A program made the translations under genes and the position numbers. The notes under the pieces are model-generated. The model saw only the letters and a list, made by a program, of their open reading frames with translations. It ran no database searches and was not told the DNA's origin. A DNA stretch of 8,591 nt from Bacillota bacterium. Its GTDB lineage: Bacteria > Bacillota > Clostridia > Oscillospirales > Acutalibacteraceae. This document shows, piece after piece, positions 5,991 through 8,591 of the stretch (positions are counted from its first letter, which is position 1; the number at the start of each line of letters is the position of its first letter). The stretch is taken from positions 1 through 8,591 of the forward strand of contig JAEZJA010000049.1 of assembly GCA_023415895.1 (NCBI GenBank), read 5' to 3'.

Positions 5991-7438
5991 ATTACAAAGC
6001 CGTAGCGAAATACGCCGGACAGGTACTTCTTTTTGAAGCGCTCTTTATGGTTCCGGCCTTGCTGATATCCTTATTTAAACAGGAATATTCCTCTGTCTTC
6101 GGTTTTGGCGTGGCCATACTTGCGGCTCTTATTATCGGCGCGGTGTTGTCGATTATCCGCTTTTCAGGAGCCATTTACGCCAGGGAGGGTTTTTCCATCG
6201 TTGCGTTAAGCTGGATTTTGATTTCAATATTTGGTGCCATTCCCTTTGTTCTTAGCGGAGCGATCCCCAATGTCATTGACGCCTGGTTTGAGACCGTCTC
6301 CGGATTCACGACCACAGGCTCCAGCATCCTGCCGGAAGTCGAAAGTCTTCCATACGGCATCTCCTATTGGCGTTGCTTTACCCATTGGCTGGGGGGCATG
6401 GGCGTTCTCGTGTTTTTGCTGGCCGTCATTCCACTGTCCCGAGGAAACGGAGAAACGATGCACATTCTGCGTGCCGAAAGCCCGGGGCCTTCGGTGGGAA
6501 AGCTTACCCCGACGATTCGTCAGACCTCCCGGTATCTGTACGCGATATACATTGTCCTGACACTGTTGGAGATTATCCTGCTGCTCGCGGGTGGTATGCC
6601 GCTGTTTGAAGCGGTTACCCACTCCTTTGCCACGGCCGGAACGGGCGGGTTTTCCGTCAAAAATCTGAGCATCGGTGCTTATCAAAGCAGCTATATTCAT
6701 CTGGTGATCGGCATATTTATGGCCTTGTTCGGTGTCAATTTCAGTGTATACTACCTCCTGTTAACAAGGCGCTTTAAAGCGGCTGCCAAAAACGAAGAGG
6801 TGCGGCTTTACTTCATCATCATGCTTGTGGCAACGGTGTTTATCGGCATCAATATCCTGCCGTCCTATACTGACGGTGGCAAAGCATTTCTGGACAGCTT
6901 CTTTCAAGTCTCCTCCATCATGACAACGACCGGGTTTGCCACGGTGGATTTTAACCTTTGGCCGCAGTTTTCCCGTTTTATGATCATGCTGCTGATGATT
7001 CTTGGCGCCTGCGCGGGCTCGACCGGCGGCGGTTTGAAAATCTCCCGCTTTCTGATCCTCATCAAATACCTCAAAAACAAAATGCAGATCATGCTTCGTC
7101 CACGCAATGTCAAGTCGGTACATATTGACGGCAAACGTGTGGAGGTATCGGTCGTCCACGATGTGTCCGCCTTCCTTGTCGCCTATTGCGTCATCTGCAT
7201 CGTCTCCATGCTGATCGTCTCTTTGGACAATTTCAGTACGGACACCACCATCACCAGCGTGCTTTCCTGTCTGAACAACATCGGCCCCGGCCTTGATCTC
7301 GTTGGCCCTATGGGGAATTTCGGTTCCTTCTCGATTCTGTCCAAAATTGTTCTGTCTCTGGATATGCTCTTCGGGAGACTGGAGATTTTTCCCATGCTAT
7401 TCCTATTTTCGCCCAAAGCATGGCAGAAGAATGCCTAA
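5987..7438 (+). CDS. trkH: Trk potassium uptake system, channel subunit TrkH
   Basis: This is the K+-translocating membrane subunit, 483 residues, made of four M1-P-M2 repeats that form one pore. The four selectivity-filter loops are visible: GFTTTGSS at about 106-113, ATAGTGGFS at 215-223, MTTTGFAT at 312-319 and NNIGPGLDLVGP at 430-441. The key glycines are 111, 218, 316 and 433. The loop GACAGSTGGGLKISR at 340-354 is the conserved gating-loop region after the third pore loop. The C-terminus GRLEIFPMLFLFSPKAW is typical of the family. The start codon overlaps the trkA stop (ATGA), and GAGGG lies 9 bases upstream, so translation is likely coupled to trkA. Two hairpins follow the stop. Nothing is missing and the gene looks functional. 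Uptake would be driven by membrane potential or coupled cation, as in other Trk/Ktr systems. Confidence 0.97.
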   Translation: MNYKAVAKYAGQVLLFEALFMVPALLISLFKQEYSSVFGFGVAILAALIIGAVLSIIRFSGAIYAREGFSIVALSWILISIFGAIPFVLSGAIPNVIDAWFETVSGFTTTGSSILPEVESLPYGISYWRCFTHWLGGMGVLVFLLAVIPLSRGNGETMHILRAESPGPSVGKLTPTIRQTSRYLYAIYIVLTLLEIILLLAGGMPLFEAVTHSFATAGTGGFSVKNLSIGAYQSSYIHLVIGIFMALFGVNFSVYYLLLTRRFKAAAKNEEVRLYFIIMLVATVFIGINILPSYTDGGKAFLDSFFQVSSIMTTTGFATVDFNLWPQFSRFMIMLLMILGACAGSTGGGLKISRFLILIKYLKNKMQIMLRPRNVKSVHIDGKRVEVSVVHDVSAFLVAYCVICIVSMLIVSLDNFSTDTTITSVLSCLNNIGPGLDLVGPMGNFGSFSILSKIVLSLDMLFGRLEIFPMLFLFSPKAWQKNA

Positions 7439-7492
7439 TGACATGCTACCAGTAGACCCTTTTCCTCCCGGGGACTCCACTATATTGCTGAA

Positions 7493-7517
7493 TTTCATCA
7501 AAGGATGTTTGATGAAA
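7493..7517 (+). repeat. Short perfect hairpin downstream of trkH
   Basis: TTTCATCAAA (7493-7502) pairs perfectly with TTTGATGAAA (7508-7517) around the loop GGATG. It is AT-rich and is followed by A rather than T on the plus strand, so it is not a standard intrinsic terminator. It could protect the 3' end of the trk message or be a protein-binding palindrome; neither is shown. Confidence 0.55.
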
Positions 7518-7551
7518 AAACAACACCGCTTCAGAATAACAAAACGGCTCG

Positions 7552-7609
7552 AAGCAATGACAAAACCCGTCAAAAGAGAAAACTCTTTCGACGGGTTTTG
7601 TTATTGCTT
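7552..7609. terminator. Long hairpin, bidirectional intrinsic terminator of the trk operon
   Basis: Positions 7552-7571 pair with 7590-7609 (20 positions with one G-T wobble). After one A/C mismatch, 7573-7578 pair with 7583-7588 around an AAAA loop. The core CCCGTC...GACGGG is followed by TTTTGTTATT on the plus strand and by TTTTGTCATT on the minus strand, so it can stop transcription both ways. The stem of about 27 positions is longer than is usual for a terminator. Confidence 0.85.
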
Positions 7610-7982
7610 TAGAACAGTGCGCCTTGCTGCGGCTTTCGTTTTGTCTAAAGGTATGGTTGCTGATACAATGAACGATGCCCTTTTGCTTGGGTACAGGTGG
7701 GTGCATTTCGTTTTTGGGTGCAATCTTACCAGTTTTCTCTTTGCTCACGGTCTTTGGCCATCATACCCGTTTTGCTCAAAAGGTCTAGTTCTCGTTGGAG
7801 ACATTGTTTTAATGTATCCCACACACCTGCAGACATTTTTGTGGAAATCACAATTACCAGGTGCAGAGAAAGCAAAAAAGTATAGACGTCTGATAACCCA
7901 TGTAATATAATTAAGCTGCCGACTTTGTTTTGTCCGATTTGCTCATGAAGAAAACAACTATACACAACGGGGGATGTTATGT
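7610..7982. other. Gene-poor stretch with no supported coding region
   Basis: About 370 bases lack any open frame with a start, ribosome site and recognisable protein pattern. The longest minus-strand frame (8064 down to 7726) contains the string LHLVIVISTK, which loosely recalls the opening of IS200-type TnpA. No HUH motif, catalytic Tyr or end hairpins accompany it. A weak TATACA -10-like box lies at 7959-7964 ahead of the small ORF. The stretch may be decayed DNA. Confidence 0.4.
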
Positions 7983-8051
7983 ATGGATAGAAAGGAACTT
8001 GATAATCAAAGTATAACAGAGATATGGTTTGAATATTTATCTCCACATTGA
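7983..8051 (+). CDS. Possible 22-residue ORF or remnant of a small membrane protein
   Basis: An ATG at 7983, with GGGGG at 7969-7973 nine bases upstream, opens the 22-codon frame MDRKELDNQSITEIWFEYLSP-H, which ends in TGA at 8049-8051. In a shifted frame (from 8048) the DNA reads LTGTIIALLWIYAFP and then stops at 8093-8095. A single-base change before 8048 could therefore fuse a charged N-terminus to a hydrophobic helix. I do not recognise the peptide. It could be a true small ORF, a leader peptide for the downstream protease gene, or a broken gene. The good ribosome site is the main support. Confidence 0.25.
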   Translation: MDRKELDNQSITEIWFEYLSPH

Positions 8052-8142
8052 CCGGGACAATCATCGCGTTGTTATGGATTTATGCATTCCCGTAAATAGA
8101 GCAAGAACTCAGAAGTTGAAAAGTTTTTATGGGGTGTCGTGT

Positions 8143-8591
8143 ATGACCAAAATCAAACATATTGGCGGATTTATCGTTGCGTTTGATCTATTACTTATTT
8201 TTCAGCAAAGCGTAAGCCTGATAAGTGGTAACTTTGCAAATGTGATTGGATATCAAGCAAACGACCCAAACAATCCCTATATGTGGATTTCCATTCATCA
8301 CATTGCGCAAATGGCGCTTGGGCTTCTGTTGATTTGGATCCTATGGCAGACGTTTCATCTGAAGTTTCATCTTCGTTTTAGAATGGATAAGAAGGGATTC
8401 ATCTATCTTGGGGGGTTCACTGTCGCCATTGCTGCGCTAACGGTTATTGGTTATAAGCTCATGTACCAATCCAGTGCGGATATTGTCTACAATTATGCGT
8501 TGAGCGCGAAGAATATTACCGGAGTATTGGGGTTTCAGCTACTTCTATCCGGGCCGTCGGAAGAGATCGTTTTCCGGGCCCTGCCTATTAC
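8143..8591 (+). CDS. CPBP-family intramembrane glutamic protease (N-terminal part)
   Basis: This is a multi-pass membrane protein of the CAAX-protease/bacteriocin-processing (CPBP, Abi, Rce1-related) family. The first 149 residues are visible and the gene runs off the right edge. Hydrophobic segments are at about 8-28, 48-68, 86-106 and 127-137. The conserved first catalytic motif EExxxR appears as SGPSEEIVFRALPI, with Glu140, Glu141 and Arg145, in the form PSEEIxFRA common in Firmicutes. The later FxxxH and HxxxB motifs lie outside the window. The ATG at 8143 has GGGGTG 6 bases upstream. Members process prenylated proteins, bacteriocin precursors or signalling proteins, or act in bacteriocin self-immunity, but no bacteriocin gene is visible here. 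The family is well supported; the substrate is unknown. Confidence 0.88.
   Translation, partial: MTKIKHIGGFIVAFDLLLIFQQSVSLISGNFANVIGYQANDPNNPYMWISIHHIAQMALGLLLIWILWQTFHLKFHLRFRMDKKGFIYLGGFTVAIAALTVIGYKLMYQSSADIVYNYALSAKNITGVLGFQLLLSGPSEEIVFRALPI

Noticed and set aside
7726..8064. Minus-strand frame with a string loosely like the start of IS200 TnpA (LHLVIVISTK)
   Set aside because: There is no HUH motif, catalytic tyrosine, right length or element ends. The resemblance is a few hydrophobic residues and could be chance.

Overview
The window looks like chromosomal DNA from a low-to-mid-GC Gram-positive anaerobe, most likely a member of the Clostridia/Firmicutes. The grounds are a lipoprotein-anchored amino-acid binding protein, G-rich Shine-Dalgarno sites, frequent GTG/TTG starts, Firmicutes-type sigma-A promoters with 17-bp spacers, and protein families typical of that group. 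I cannot name a genus from this sequence.

Region 1 (1-2045, minus strand) is a polar-amino-acid ABC importer operon in the order binding lipoprotein, permease, ATPase. The ATPase runs off the left edge. A strong promoter lies upstream of the binding protein, and a hairpin sits between the first and second genes. The binding protein is the most unusual item in the window. The roughly 55-residue segment that normally ends this family comes directly after the lipobox cysteine, followed by a Ser/Thr-rich linker and then the normal start and middle of the domain. The protein then stops where the moved segment should begin. It reads as a naturally circularly permuted solute-binding protein.

Region 2 (2046-3755, plus strand) is a single class-3-like aldehyde dehydrogenase with its own promoter and a leader of about 100 nt. 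It ends in a very strong bidirectional terminator shared with the convergent gene. Region 3 (3756-4419, minus strand) is a RimJ/RimL-type GNAT acetyltransferase with a good extended -10 promoter.

Region 4 (4526-7609, plus strand) is a trkA-trkH potassium-uptake operon with a 4-bp ATGA overlap. It is followed by a simple hairpin and then a long bidirectional terminator hairpin. Region 5 (7610-8591) is mostly gene-poor: about 370 bases without a convincing gene, then a tiny translated-looking ORF (possibly a frame-disrupted remnant), then the start of a CPBP-family membrane protease that runs off the right edge.

The units appear independent: amino-acid uptake, aldehyde oxidation, protein or small-molecule acetylation, and K+ uptake. 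I see no mobile element, CRISPR array, rRNA or tRNA that I can support.
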